In this document: in pieces, positions 40,387 to 47,946 of the stretch
Layout of the letters: every line of letters starts with the position of its first letter
Position numbering within the stretch: the stretch's first letter is position 1
Source of the DNA: Paenibacillus luteus
GTDB taxonomy: Bacteria; Bacillota; Bacilli; Paenibacillales; Paenibacillaceae
Assembly (NCBI RefSeq): GCF_006542765.1
Contig: NZ_SKCD01000031.1
Coordinates: 1-57,421, forward strand
DNA length: 57,421 bases
Direction of reading: 5' to 3'
Notes under the pieces: model-generated
The model's database searches: none
What the model saw: only the letters and a program-made list of their open reading frames with translations
Told to the model about the DNA's origin: nothing
Made by a program: the position numbers and the translations under genes

Positions 40387-41778
40387 CTACAGTTCCCAGC
40401 CAGGCAGCAGCGCCTTCGTGTTCTGAAGCATTTTGCCGAATAATTCAGCGCCCGCTTCCTCAGTCAGCCTAACCAGCGGATCGTTCATGAAAGCCTGAAG
40501 AGCCAAGGCTTTGTCTTTGTTCATTGCGGCTTGAAGCGTCATCTCCTGATTCGTTACATGAGGCAGCACGAGCTGCTCCACCTCGGGAGTAAGCTTGCCA
40601 GCCAGAATCGGGCTGACGTGGTTATAGCCGAATACCGCGTTCGTCTCCACGACGGCTGCCGCCGGGAAACCTTCGATTTGTCCGCGATTTGGCATATTAA
40701 CGTTCGTAATCAACTCGCCCATTCCGAGTAACGCTTTTATCATCTCGATGCCTTCCTCGCCGGTAGGATTGACCACAAAAGCTTCCTCGCCGGCCGCCAG
40801 CCGCTGGCCTTTGGCATAAAGATCCGCCTGGTTTTTCTTTCGCCAATCCACCTTCGTTAGGCTGAATTTCCAGCCTTGCACCGTTTCCGGGTCTTTTAAA
40901 TAAAGCTCGCCCGGCATAAATTCCGCCAAATGCCTGTCGCCTGCCGCCGCAATCATTCCGTACTTCCGGAACAAGTCAAATTTGACCCGCTGTGCTGAAG
41001 CAAAATGATCATTGAGCCAGTGGCCTTTCTTCTTGCCTTCATATCCATCCGCATAATGCTCTTCAACGAACTCCCGGTAAAGCGGGAACAAATCGATCCC
41101 TTGGTAAGAAGCTCGATCCAGCCACGTAAAATGATTGATGCCCAGCACATTAACCTTAATCTCGCGGCGATCAACCGAAGCGACTCCCAGCTTATGCTCC
41201 ACCATGGAAGCAAGCAAATGCTGCGTGCCAAACACCTCGTGGCAGCATCCGATGGCCTTCACTTCCGGGAACACCTCGTAAAGCGTTCTTGTGCATAAAG
41301 TCATGGGATTGGTATAGTTAATGACCCACGCGTCTGGCGCATATTGTTTGATCGCATTTGCAATCTCGACATAGAGCGGGATCGTACGAAGCGCGCGGAC
41401 AAGTCCGCCTGGCCCAACCGTATCGCCCACTGACTGGTAAATCCCGTATTCTTCCGGCAAGTGGACATCCGATTCCATTTCCGCAAAGGTTCCTGGCAAT
41501 ATGGAAATGATAATAAAATCCGCGCCTTGCAAAGCATCCTTTAACGCAGGCACCGCCTCATAGTTCCACTTGCCCTTCGTATCCGCATCTTGCGATAACC
41601 GATTGCCGATGACCGCATTTTGCACGGCCGCTTCATGATGGATATCATACAGCTTGACGGTTCCGGCAAGTTCTTTTTCTGCGGCCAGATCGCTCATCAA
41701 TCCCCAAGCCCAGCCGCGGGAGCCTCCTCCGATATAAGCGATTTGAACGTTGTCTTTGCGTTGGCCATCCCGTTTCAT
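40387..41778 (-). CDS. GH4 family glycosidase, LplD-like alpha-galacturonidase
   Basis: This NAD+- and Mn2+-dependent intracellular glycosidase has 463 residues. The dinucleotide site is IAYIGGGSRGWAWGLMSDL. GIYQSVGDTVGPGGLVRALRTIPLY, NYTNPMTLCTRTLYEVFPEVKAIGCCHEVFGTQ and VNVLGINHFTWL hold the metal and catalytic residues. The likeness to B. subtilis LplD, an alpha-galacturonidase, is high across the whole length, including AGDRHLAEFMPG and NVNMPNRGQIEGFP. AAGGAG lies seven bases before the ATG. It is the last gene of the operon, 11 bases after the second permease, and would split the imported sugar. An alpha-glucosidase or alpha-galactosidase role is less likely. Confidence 0.92.
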   Translation of the reverse strand: MKRDGQRKDNVQIAYIGGGSRGWAWGLMSDLAAEKELAGTVKLYDIHHEAAVQNAVIGNRLSQDADTKGKWNYEAVPALKDALQGADFIIISILPGTFAEMESDVHLPEEYGIYQSVGDTVGPGGLVRALRTIPLYVEIANAIKQYAPDAWVINYTNPMTLCTRTLYEVFPEVKAIGCCHEVFGTQHLLASMVEHKLGVASVDRREIKVNVLGINHFTWLDRASYQGIDLFPLYREFVEEHYADGYEGKKKGHWLNDHFASAQRVKFDLFRKYGMIAAAGDRHLAEFMPGELYLKDPETVQGWKFSLTKVDWRKKNQADLYAKGQRLAAGEEAFVVNPTGEEGIEMIKALLGMGELITNVNMPNRGQIEGFPAAAVVETNAVFGYNHVSPILAGKLTPEVEQLVLPHVTNQEMTLQAAMNKDKALALQAFMNDPLVRLTEEAGAELFGKMLQNTKALLPGWEL

Positions 41779-41789
41779 ATCATTTCTCC

Positions 41790-42629
41790 TTATCCTTTTA
41801 ATCCTGTAGTAGAAATGCCTTCAACAAAATATTTCTGTGCCAAAAAGAATAACAATATGCACGGAACGACGCTCACAACCGACATCGCAAGCACCTGGTT
41901 CCAGGAAACGGCCGAGGAGGCATCCAGCGACAAGCGCAAGCCAAGCGAGACCGTGAATTTTTTTACGCTGCTGATATAAATAATCGAATTAAAGAAGTCA
42001 TTCCAGGTCCAGATGAACTGAAAGATACCCACGGAGAACAGAGCAGGCTTGCACAAGGGCAGCAATACCCGAATGAGAATCATAAACGAATTGCAGCCGT
42101 CGATGGTCGCCGATTCATCCAGTTCCCTTGGCAATCCCCGAAAAAACTGAATTAGCATATAAATAAAAAATGCCGATGTAGCAAAAGCTGACGGTACGAT
42201 AAACGGCAGATAAGTATCCAGCCAGCCAAGCTTATTAAACAGGATATAACGCGGGATCATAACGGTAGCATCCGGCAGCATCAACGTCGCCATCATCAGG
42301 GAGAACAGCAGCGTCCGAAGCGGAAACGTAAATCGGGAAAAGCCGTAAGCAACGATGACGCTCGAGACGATCGTCAGAACGACCGTTGGCAGAACCAGCT
42401 TAAGCGTATTTACAAAAAATTGCTGAAAGCCGTATTGGCCAGTACCTGCCCAGCCCAACGAATAGGAGTTCCAAACGTAGGTATCCGCAAATAGCTTGCT
42501 GGATCCAAAAATATCCTGATTCGTCTTAAACGATGATACAAATAGCCAGATTAACGGATAAATCATAACAAAGCCTAACAATGTCAACAGTACATAAGAC
42601 AACCACTTATTCGAGCTAGCGTGCGTCAT
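41790..42629 (-). CDS. MalG-type sugar ABC transporter permease
   Basis: This membrane subunit of 279 residues has six helices. The EAA loop is DESATIDGCNSFMILIRVLLPLCKPALFSVGIFQF. The C-terminal KYFVEGISTTGLKG is typical of the MalG/AraQ group. It overlaps the upstream permease gene by four bases, so the two subunits are made together. The GH4 gene follows after 11 bases. Confidence 0.94.
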   Translation of the reverse strand: MTHASSNKWLSYVLLTLLGFVMIYPLIWLFVSSFKTNQDIFGSSKLFADTYVWNSYSLGWAGTGQYGFQQFFVNTLKLVLPTVVLTIVSSVIVAYGFSRFTFPLRTLLFSLMMATLMLPDATVMIPRYILFNKLGWLDTYLPFIVPSAFATSAFFIYMLIQFFRGLPRELDESATIDGCNSFMILIRVLLPLCKPALFSVGIFQFIWTWNDFFNSIIYISSVKKFTVSLGLRLSLDASSAVSWNQVLAMSVVSVVPCILLFFLAQKYFVEGISTTGLKG

Positions 42630-43522
42630 TTGGTTTTACCCCCGTCTTCATAGTAGACCCAGCGGTTAGAGGTTTTGAAAATAATGCCCGTGACGACCAT
42701 GATAATCGCGAACAAGACCCATGACAGCGCTGATGCGTACCCCATCTTAAAGAAGGTGAAGGCTTCCTCATACAGCTTCAAAGCATAGAGATAAGTGGAT
42801 TTCATTGGGCCGCCGCTCGTAATAACGAAGGCGCCTGTGAATTCTTGGAACGCGTTAACCATCTGCATGACCAGATTGAACAGAACAATCGGCGTCAGCA
42901 GCGGCACGGTAATTTTAAAGAACATGCGGGTCTTGGAAGCTCCGTCGATCGAACCAGCCTCGTACAAGTCGCTAGGAATCTGTTGGATGCCTGCTAGGAA
43001 CAAAACCATCGAGGAACCAAATTGCCAAACTGACAATAAACCGAGCGTATACAGCGCGATATCTGGATTGCCGAGCCAATCGATCGAAGGAATGCCGACA
43101 TTTGCTAGCATGCTGTTGACGACGCCGTCCTTCATGAACAGGAAACGCCAAAGCACCGATATCGCCACGCTTCCACCAAGAATCGAAGGCAAGTAATAGA
43201 CGGTCCGAAACAAGTTAATAGCTTTCAGCTTGGCGCTAAGCACGATGGCTACGAATAAGGCGAAGGCGAGCTTCACAGGCACGGCAAGAACCACATAAAT
43301 CGACGTTACTTTTAACGCTTGAGTAAAGCCGGGATCATTCGTGAAAATTTGTTTATAATTATCCAAACCAATGAATTTGGGGGCATTCACCATGTTGTAA
43401 TCCGTCAAGGAATAATAAAATGACGCGATGAAGGGATACAACTGAAAAATGAGCAGCCCCAAAATCCATGGAAGAACATAGATAAGTCCGATATACCGAA
43501 AGCTGCGCTTCTTCCTGGTCAC
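42626..43522 (-). CDS. MalF-type sugar ABC transporter permease
   Basis: This membrane subunit of 298 residues has six helices. LYEAGSIDGASKTRMFFKITVPLLTPIVLFNLVMQMVNAFQEF is the EAA region. The N-terminal YVLPWILGLLIFQLYPFIASFYYSLTDYN is typical of the UgpA/AraP-like group. It lies 95 bases downstream of the binding-protein gene and is coupled by overlap to the next permease. Confidence 0.94.
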   Translation of the reverse strand: MTRKKRSFRYIGLIYVLPWILGLLIFQLYPFIASFYYSLTDYNMVNAPKFIGLDNYKQIFTNDPGFTQALKVTSIYVVLAVPVKLAFALFVAIVLSAKLKAINLFRTVYYLPSILGGSVAISVLWRFLFMKDGVVNSMLANVGIPSIDWLGNPDIALYTLGLLSVWQFGSSMVLFLAGIQQIPSDLYEAGSIDGASKTRMFFKITVPLLTPIVLFNLVMQMVNAFQEFTGAFVITSGGPMKSTYLYALKLYEEAFTFFKMGYASALSWVLFAIIMVVTGIIFKTSNRWVYYEDGGKTK

Positions 43523-43617
43523 TGGCTCACACTCCTATTCTTTATCTAAAATAATGGTGAGCACGCCAAAGGATAAATTCATCTAGCTCTGGCGTGCATT
43601 CCATTCTTTACGTCCGA

Positions 43618-44940
43618 TTATCTTCCTTGCAGTTCTTTCAATTTTTTGTCCAGGCTGCTCACGAGCTCTTGCGCTGCCTTATCTGGCATTAACTTTCCAA
43701 AAGCGACTTTCTCAATGACATCCTGCAATAGAGCGGATACCTCCGAGTTCGTAGCGATAGCATTATCGACGATGCCTGCGTTTTTCAGGCCCATTTCGAC
43801 TGCTTTCGTAATCGCTTCGTCGATTTTGCCTGCCTCTACCGCAGCTTTTTGCGCAGGGGCAGATGCGGGAATGGAGCGGACATCGCCTAAGGTAACCGCC
43901 GCTTCTGCGTCATTCATCAACCAGTTCAGAAATTTCACGGACTCTTCCGGATGCTTCGACTTGCTGCTTACGGCAATTAGCTGCGATGGCCTTACCAGTA
44001 CGGCTGAGTTTTTCGCATTTTTATCGATGGCTGGCAAGGCAGTTACGACCTCCACGCCCTCAGGCAACACCGAGCGAAGCGACAAGAGCGTGCTGCTCAT
44101 CGCCGAAATGATTGGAATATCCTGATTGATCCATTTGGGATTTTGTTCGGTCTTGCCAAAAAATAAATCAGATTCTCCGAGCGGCTGGTATACTCCCGCC
44201 TTCATTGCCTTGTCTATCCATTCCAAGGCTGCAGCAGCTTCCTCTTTCGTAAAGCCTCGCGTGTAATCTTCATTGATCCACTGCGTTCCGGTGCGCTGCT
44301 TCAACATATTCGTAAAATCCTGCATCAGCATGCCGTGATCAGCTAAAAGCAAGTATTTGCTGTTGTCTTTTTCATGAAGCTTCTTGCCTTCCTCATAGAG
44401 GGTATCCCAATCCCACTGAATATCGGTCGGTACGCCCAGCTTATCGGCTGCTGTCTTGTTAATGACGAGCGCATAAGCATTTACGCCGGAAGGGAGCGCT
44501 ACCATTTTGTCGTTATAAACGCTAAAATTGTTAAGAAAATCTTGATCGAAGCCCTCCAGCGACAATCCTTCCTGATTACGTAGATCGAGGAAAAAATCAT
44601 TTTTCGTCAATTCCTTCATCCATGGCACGTCAAGCTGGATAATATCGGCTGACGTGGCGCTGGCCAGCTGTGTTTTGACCTTTTGCTCGTAGCCGTCAAA
44701 GCCCTGGTATTCCGCTTCAATCGTCACGTTCGGCGCTACCTTCTTGTAAGCCTCAATAGCAGCAAGCGTAGCTTCATGGCGGCCATCGCCTCCCCACCAG
44801 CTAAAGCGCAAGGTAACCTTCTCATCGGGGCTGCTGCCTGGGTTTTCCTTGTCCTTATTTCCGGATGAACAACCCGAAATGATGATTACAAATACGAGCA
44901 TCAAAGCAATGAAACCGTTTAATCCTTTCAATCGTTGCAT
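43618..44940 (-). CDS. Sugar ABC transporter substrate-binding lipoprotein (MalE type)
   Basis: This extracellular binding protein of 440 residues has the lipobox IISGC at about residue 24. LRFSWWGGDGRHEATLAAIEAYKKVAPNVTIEAEYQGFDGYEQKVKTQLASATSADIIQLD is the classic N-lobe of cluster D sugar-binding proteins. GGLG-like and KHPEESVKFLNWLMND segments follow. It is first in the operon, and a cre-like site lies 24-39 bases upstream. The downstream GH4 enzyme suggests a galacturonate-containing oligosaccharide. The GHI-type two-component system that is divergent from it is its likely regulator. Confidence 0.93.
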   Translation of the reverse strand: MQRLKGLNGFIALMLVFVIIISGCSSGNKDKENPGSSPDEKVTLRFSWWGGDGRHEATLAAIEAYKKVAPNVTIEAEYQGFDGYEQKVKTQLASATSADIIQLDVPWMKELTKNDFFLDLRNQEGLSLEGFDQDFLNNFSVYNDKMVALPSGVNAYALVINKTAADKLGVPTDIQWDWDTLYEEGKKLHEKDNSKYLLLADHGMLMQDFTNMLKQRTGTQWINEDYTRGFTKEEAAAALEWIDKAMKAGVYQPLGESDLFFGKTEQNPKWINQDIPIISAMSSTLLSLRSVLPEGVEVVTALPAIDKNAKNSAVLVRPSQLIAVSSKSKHPEESVKFLNWLMNDAEAAVTLGDVRSIPASAPAQKAAVEAGKIDEAITKAVEMGLKNAGIVDNAIATNSEVSALLQDVIEKVAFGKLMPDKAAQELVSSLDKKLKELQGR

Positions 44941-44963
44941 GTTAACCTCTCCCTTTTGTTTTC

Positions 44964-44979
44964 TTGGAAACGCTTTCTA
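44964..44979. promoter_or_regulatory. Candidate CcpA cre site
   Basis: TTGGAAACGCTTTCTA matches the cre pattern WTGNAANCGNWNNCAW at all but one constrained position. It lies just upstream of the binding-protein gene, where CcpA would repress in the presence of preferred sugars. Confidence 0.6.
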
Positions 44980-45195
44980 AAGTATAGGATTGATTGATTA
45001 TTTACATAAGGCATCCAATCTTAGATTTAAGTATCATTATTGGAGCAATCCCTTTCCGAAGTATCATTTTATCGGTTAAAGTATCATTTTTATCTTAGAT
45101 GCCTCCCCCGCTCTCCCAGATCACGAAAGCATGATCCCGCTGTGCTATACTTTCAATATCAGCAATGAGAGAATACACCGTTGAGAGGTGATGGG

Positions 45196-45927
45196 ATGTA
45201 CAAGCTGCTGCTAGTCGATGATGAGGCGGATACAAGAGAAGCTTTATCCTCCTACTTTCCGTGGCAGGAGGTCGGATTTCAAATTATCGGCCAATGCGGG
45301 AACGGCAAAGAAGCATTAAATTTCATTCAAAACCATGACAAAATCGATGTCATTCTAACCGATATCAAAATGCCCGTCATGTCCGGCCTTGAGCTTGCCG
45401 AGGTCCTTCATGAGCAGAAGCATAATATCCATGTTATTTTCTTAAGCAGCTACCGCGAGTTCGAATATGCCCAGAAGGCGCTTCGGTACCGCGTCAACAA
45501 CTATATCGTGAAGCCTGCTAAATATCAGGTTTTGTTGGACGTATTCGGCAGCCTGAGAGACGAGTTGGAAGCGGCCAAGCACTCCTTGGAGCAAACGCCG
45601 CCCGGCACAGGCAATGAAGGGCTCATCATTACGCAAATTAAATCGTATATCCAAAGCCATTATAAAGATGCGAATCTGGAGGATGCGGCCAAGCAGGTTT
45701 ATTTGAATGCCAATTATTTGAGCTATTTGTTCAAGCAAAAAACCGGCCAAAATTTTACCGATTATCTCATACAGGTAAAAATGAAGGTTGCGATGAGGCT
45801 TATATCGGAAAACCAGTTTAAAACCTACGAAATCAGTGAACTGGTCGGCTACAGCAATGCCAAAAACTTTACCCGCACGTTCAAAAGCTTCTATGGCAAG
45901 ACACCCAGCGAATACAGGAACGGATGA
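45196..45927 (+). CDS. Response regulator with AraC-type DNA-binding domain
   Basis: This transcription factor of 243 residues is compact. The receiver (YKLLLVDDEADT, phosphorylated Asp in VILTDIKMPVMSG, Lys in YIVKPAK) is followed by a short linker and the AraC domain with ANLEDAAKQVYLNANYLSYLFKQKTGQNFTDYLIQVKM and YEISELVGYSNAKNFTRTFKSFYGKTPSEYR. ATG at 45196 is chosen over the GTG at 45181 because GAGGTG precedes it. Its stop overlaps the kinase start by four bases. It is divergent from the GH4 importer operon, its probable target. Confidence 0.93.
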   Translation: MYKLLLVDDEADTREALSSYFPWQEVGFQIIGQCGNGKEALNFIQNHDKIDVILTDIKMPVMSGLELAEVLHEQKHNIHVIFLSSYREFEYAQKALRYRVNNYIVKPAKYQVLLDVFGSLRDELEAAKHSLEQTPPGTGNEGLIITQIKSYIQSHYKDANLEDAAKQVYLNANYLSYLFKQKTGQNFTDYLIQVKMKVAMRLISENQFKTYEISELVGYSNAKNFTRTFKSFYGKTPSEYRNG

Positions 45928-47687
45928 CCGAAACGATGAAAGAGCGTTATTTTATTAAACATTTGGCTACTTTTCTCATTCCATTAATATTGCCTTTAAT
46001 CATACTTGGCTCGTTATCCTTTATAACGACGCAGCGGGATATGAAGGAAGACATTAACAAGAACAGCCAGTTCCTGTTATTGCAATCTCAGCGCCAGCTC
46101 GAGATGATTTTGGACGAGCTGGACACGTTGAAGCTCGCTCTATACCAGAATGCCAAAGTTTTCAATGAGCTATCTGACGTCCTGCAAAATCCAATTTACA
46201 CGTATGAGAGCTCTACTTCGTACCAAATTATTTTCAGCTATTTGAATGCGCTTACCAGCTCAAAGCCTTATATTCACTCCATCTATTTCTATTCGGAAAA
46301 TCCTTACGGCCGCTTCGTATCCTCGCTTGACGGCTTGTCTTCGATCAACCGGTTCAACGATACGGGCTGGTTCGACGAATTCATGAAATACGAAGGGCCT
46401 GCTACAGAATGGACATCCAAGAGGGAAGCTAAAATATTCGCTTTCGAAACGAAGCCGACCCAGTTAATCTCCATTTATAATGTGCTGGCGCCACGGAAAA
46501 TCGGCATCATTTTAAACGTCCGCCCAAAATACATTGAAAATATTTTATCCAATATCACGACGTATAAGGATCAGATTCTGCTCGTGTTAAACGAAAATAA
46601 CCAGGTGATTTTCTCCAATAAGGAAAAAAACGTTCTAAAGGATGCTGAGCTCGACCAAATTGCCAACCACCCGTCCACCTATTTCGACCTTGAATCCTCT
46701 TTGGGCGAGATCAACGTGACAAAGGTGGAATCGGAGCAATACAACTGGAAATACGTATCCGTCATTCCACATGCTTCGTTGTACGAGACACCCTCGCGCA
46801 TATTAAACTATACGATCGGTTTTGCCTGCTTGTCCTTCTTTTTGGGGCTTGTATTGACCTTCTATTTGACGAGAAGAAATTATAGGCAGCTGCTTGCCAT
46901 TACCTCGCTGCTGAGATCGGCTGAGAATAATCGCACGCCGCTAAAGCCGCCAAGCAAGGTAAACGATGAATATTCGTACATTATTCAGAACATGATCTCC
47001 CATTTCATTGAGCATCGCTATATTCAAACCCAGCTGTCCGAGAAAAAATACCGGCTTCAAGTGATGGAGCTGCTGGCGCTTCAATCCCAAATCAATCCTC
47101 ATTTCTTGTACAATACGCTGAATTCGATTTATTGGGAAACGGTCGGTTTAACGGGAAAACCGAACAAGGCGAGCGAAATGATTGAGGACTTGTCCGACAT
47201 GCTCTCCTATTCCTTCAGCCGTCCAACCAATGAGGTTACCTGGGAGGAAGAAATCGCGAATACCATCAGCTACATCAATATTCAGAAGAAACGGTACAAA
47301 GATACCTTCGATGTGTTATTCGAATACGACGAAGAAATCGTTAAGCTTCACACGATGAAACTGCTGCTTCAACCCTTAGTCGAGAACAGTTTGTACCATG
47401 GCATTAAGGAAAAGGCTCAGAATGGCCTAATCAAAATAAAAATTTTACGTGTAGGGGAACAGCTTCGGCTTGTCGTCTCAGATAACGGAAATGGCATTTC
47501 ATCCGACCGCCTCAGCGAGATCAGGAAATCGCTGGATGCATCCGACGAGCAGTCGAAGCATATCGGTTTGTTGAATACGAATAAACGGCTTAAGTTGCTG
47601 TATGAGCGGAACTATCAAATCACGATAAAGAGCAGGCCAGGGCTGGGGACCGTGATCAGTATTATGCTCCCCCAAATCAAGCAGTAG
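45924..47687 (+). CDS. YesM-like sensor histidine kinase
   Basis: This membrane kinase of 587 residues has an N-terminal helix at about 15-35, a roughly 250-residue extracellular sensor domain, a second helix at about 290-312, then a phosphorylated His in LQSQINPHFLYNTLNSIYWETV and a GHKL ATPase with LLLQPLVENSLYHG and SDNGNGISSD. It is coupled by a four-base ATGA overlap to its response regulator. The pair likely senses the sugar brought in by the divergent importer. A terminator follows directly. Confidence 0.94.
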   Translation: MTETMKERYFIKHLATFLIPLILPLIILGSLSFITTQRDMKEDINKNSQFLLLQSQRQLEMILDELDTLKLALYQNAKVFNELSDVLQNPIYTYESSTSYQIIFSYLNALTSSKPYIHSIYFYSENPYGRFVSSLDGLSSINRFNDTGWFDEFMKYEGPATEWTSKREAKIFAFETKPTQLISIYNVLAPRKIGIILNVRPKYIENILSNITTYKDQILLVLNENNQVIFSNKEKNVLKDAELDQIANHPSTYFDLESSLGEINVTKVESEQYNWKYVSVIPHASLYETPSRILNYTIGFACLSFFLGLVLTFYLTRRNYRQLLAITSLLRSAENNRTPLKPPSKVNDEYSYIIQNMISHFIEHRYIQTQLSEKKYRLQVMELLALQSQINPHFLYNTLNSIYWETVGLTGKPNKASEMIEDLSDMLSYSFSRPTNEVTWEEEIANTISYINIQKKRYKDTFDVLFEYDEEIVKLHTMKLLLQPLVENSLYHGIKEKAQNGLIKIKILRVGEQLRLVVSDNGNGISSDRLSEIRKSLDASDEQSKHIGLLNTNKRLKLLYERNYQITIKSRPGLGTVISIMLPQIKQ

Positions 47688-47692
47688 CCAGT

Positions 47693-47727
47693 AAAGAGGG
47701 CAGGGGTACGGCACCCCTGCCCTCTTT
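47693..47727 (+). terminator. Terminator of the second two-component operon
   Basis: AAAGAGGGCAGGGGT (47693-47707) pairs perfectly with ACCCCTGCCCTCTTT (47713-47727), five bases past the kinase stop. The stem ends in TTT, with few T beyond. Confidence 0.88.
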
Positions 47728-47795
47728 GCAATATACGAAGCACGATGCTGCTCGGCTTAATCTGCTGTCGCTTGCGAGCGAATCCTGATGTTCAT

Positions 47796-47890
47796 TCATT
47801 ATATTCGATTAATGAAGAAGTTTTGAATGACAGCATGTAAGGAACATATGTAATTATGTTATATCCGATAGATGAAAATGTTCCATTGAT
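47796..47890. repeat. Degenerate direct repeat with an inverted repeat
   Basis: TTATATTCGATTAATGAA (from 47799) and TTATATCCGATAGATGAA (from 47859) are imperfect direct copies 60 bases apart. GGAACAT (47841-47847) and ATGTTCC (47878-47884) are inverted copies around the second. It lies between the kinase terminator and that of the mannosidase, with no gene. Confidence 0.4.
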
Positions 47891-47901
47891 ATATAGCAAA
47901 A

Positions 47902-47939
47902 GAACCGCTGGAAGGCCCCAATAGGACCTTCCGCGGTTC
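47902..47939 (-). terminator. Terminator of the beta-mannosidase gene
   Basis: GAACCGC-GGAAGG and CCTTCC-AGCGGTTC form a stem with one bulge. On the minus strand it is followed by TTTTGC. It lies eight bases past the mannosidase stop. Confidence 0.8.
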
Positions 47940-47946
47940 GCAGCCT

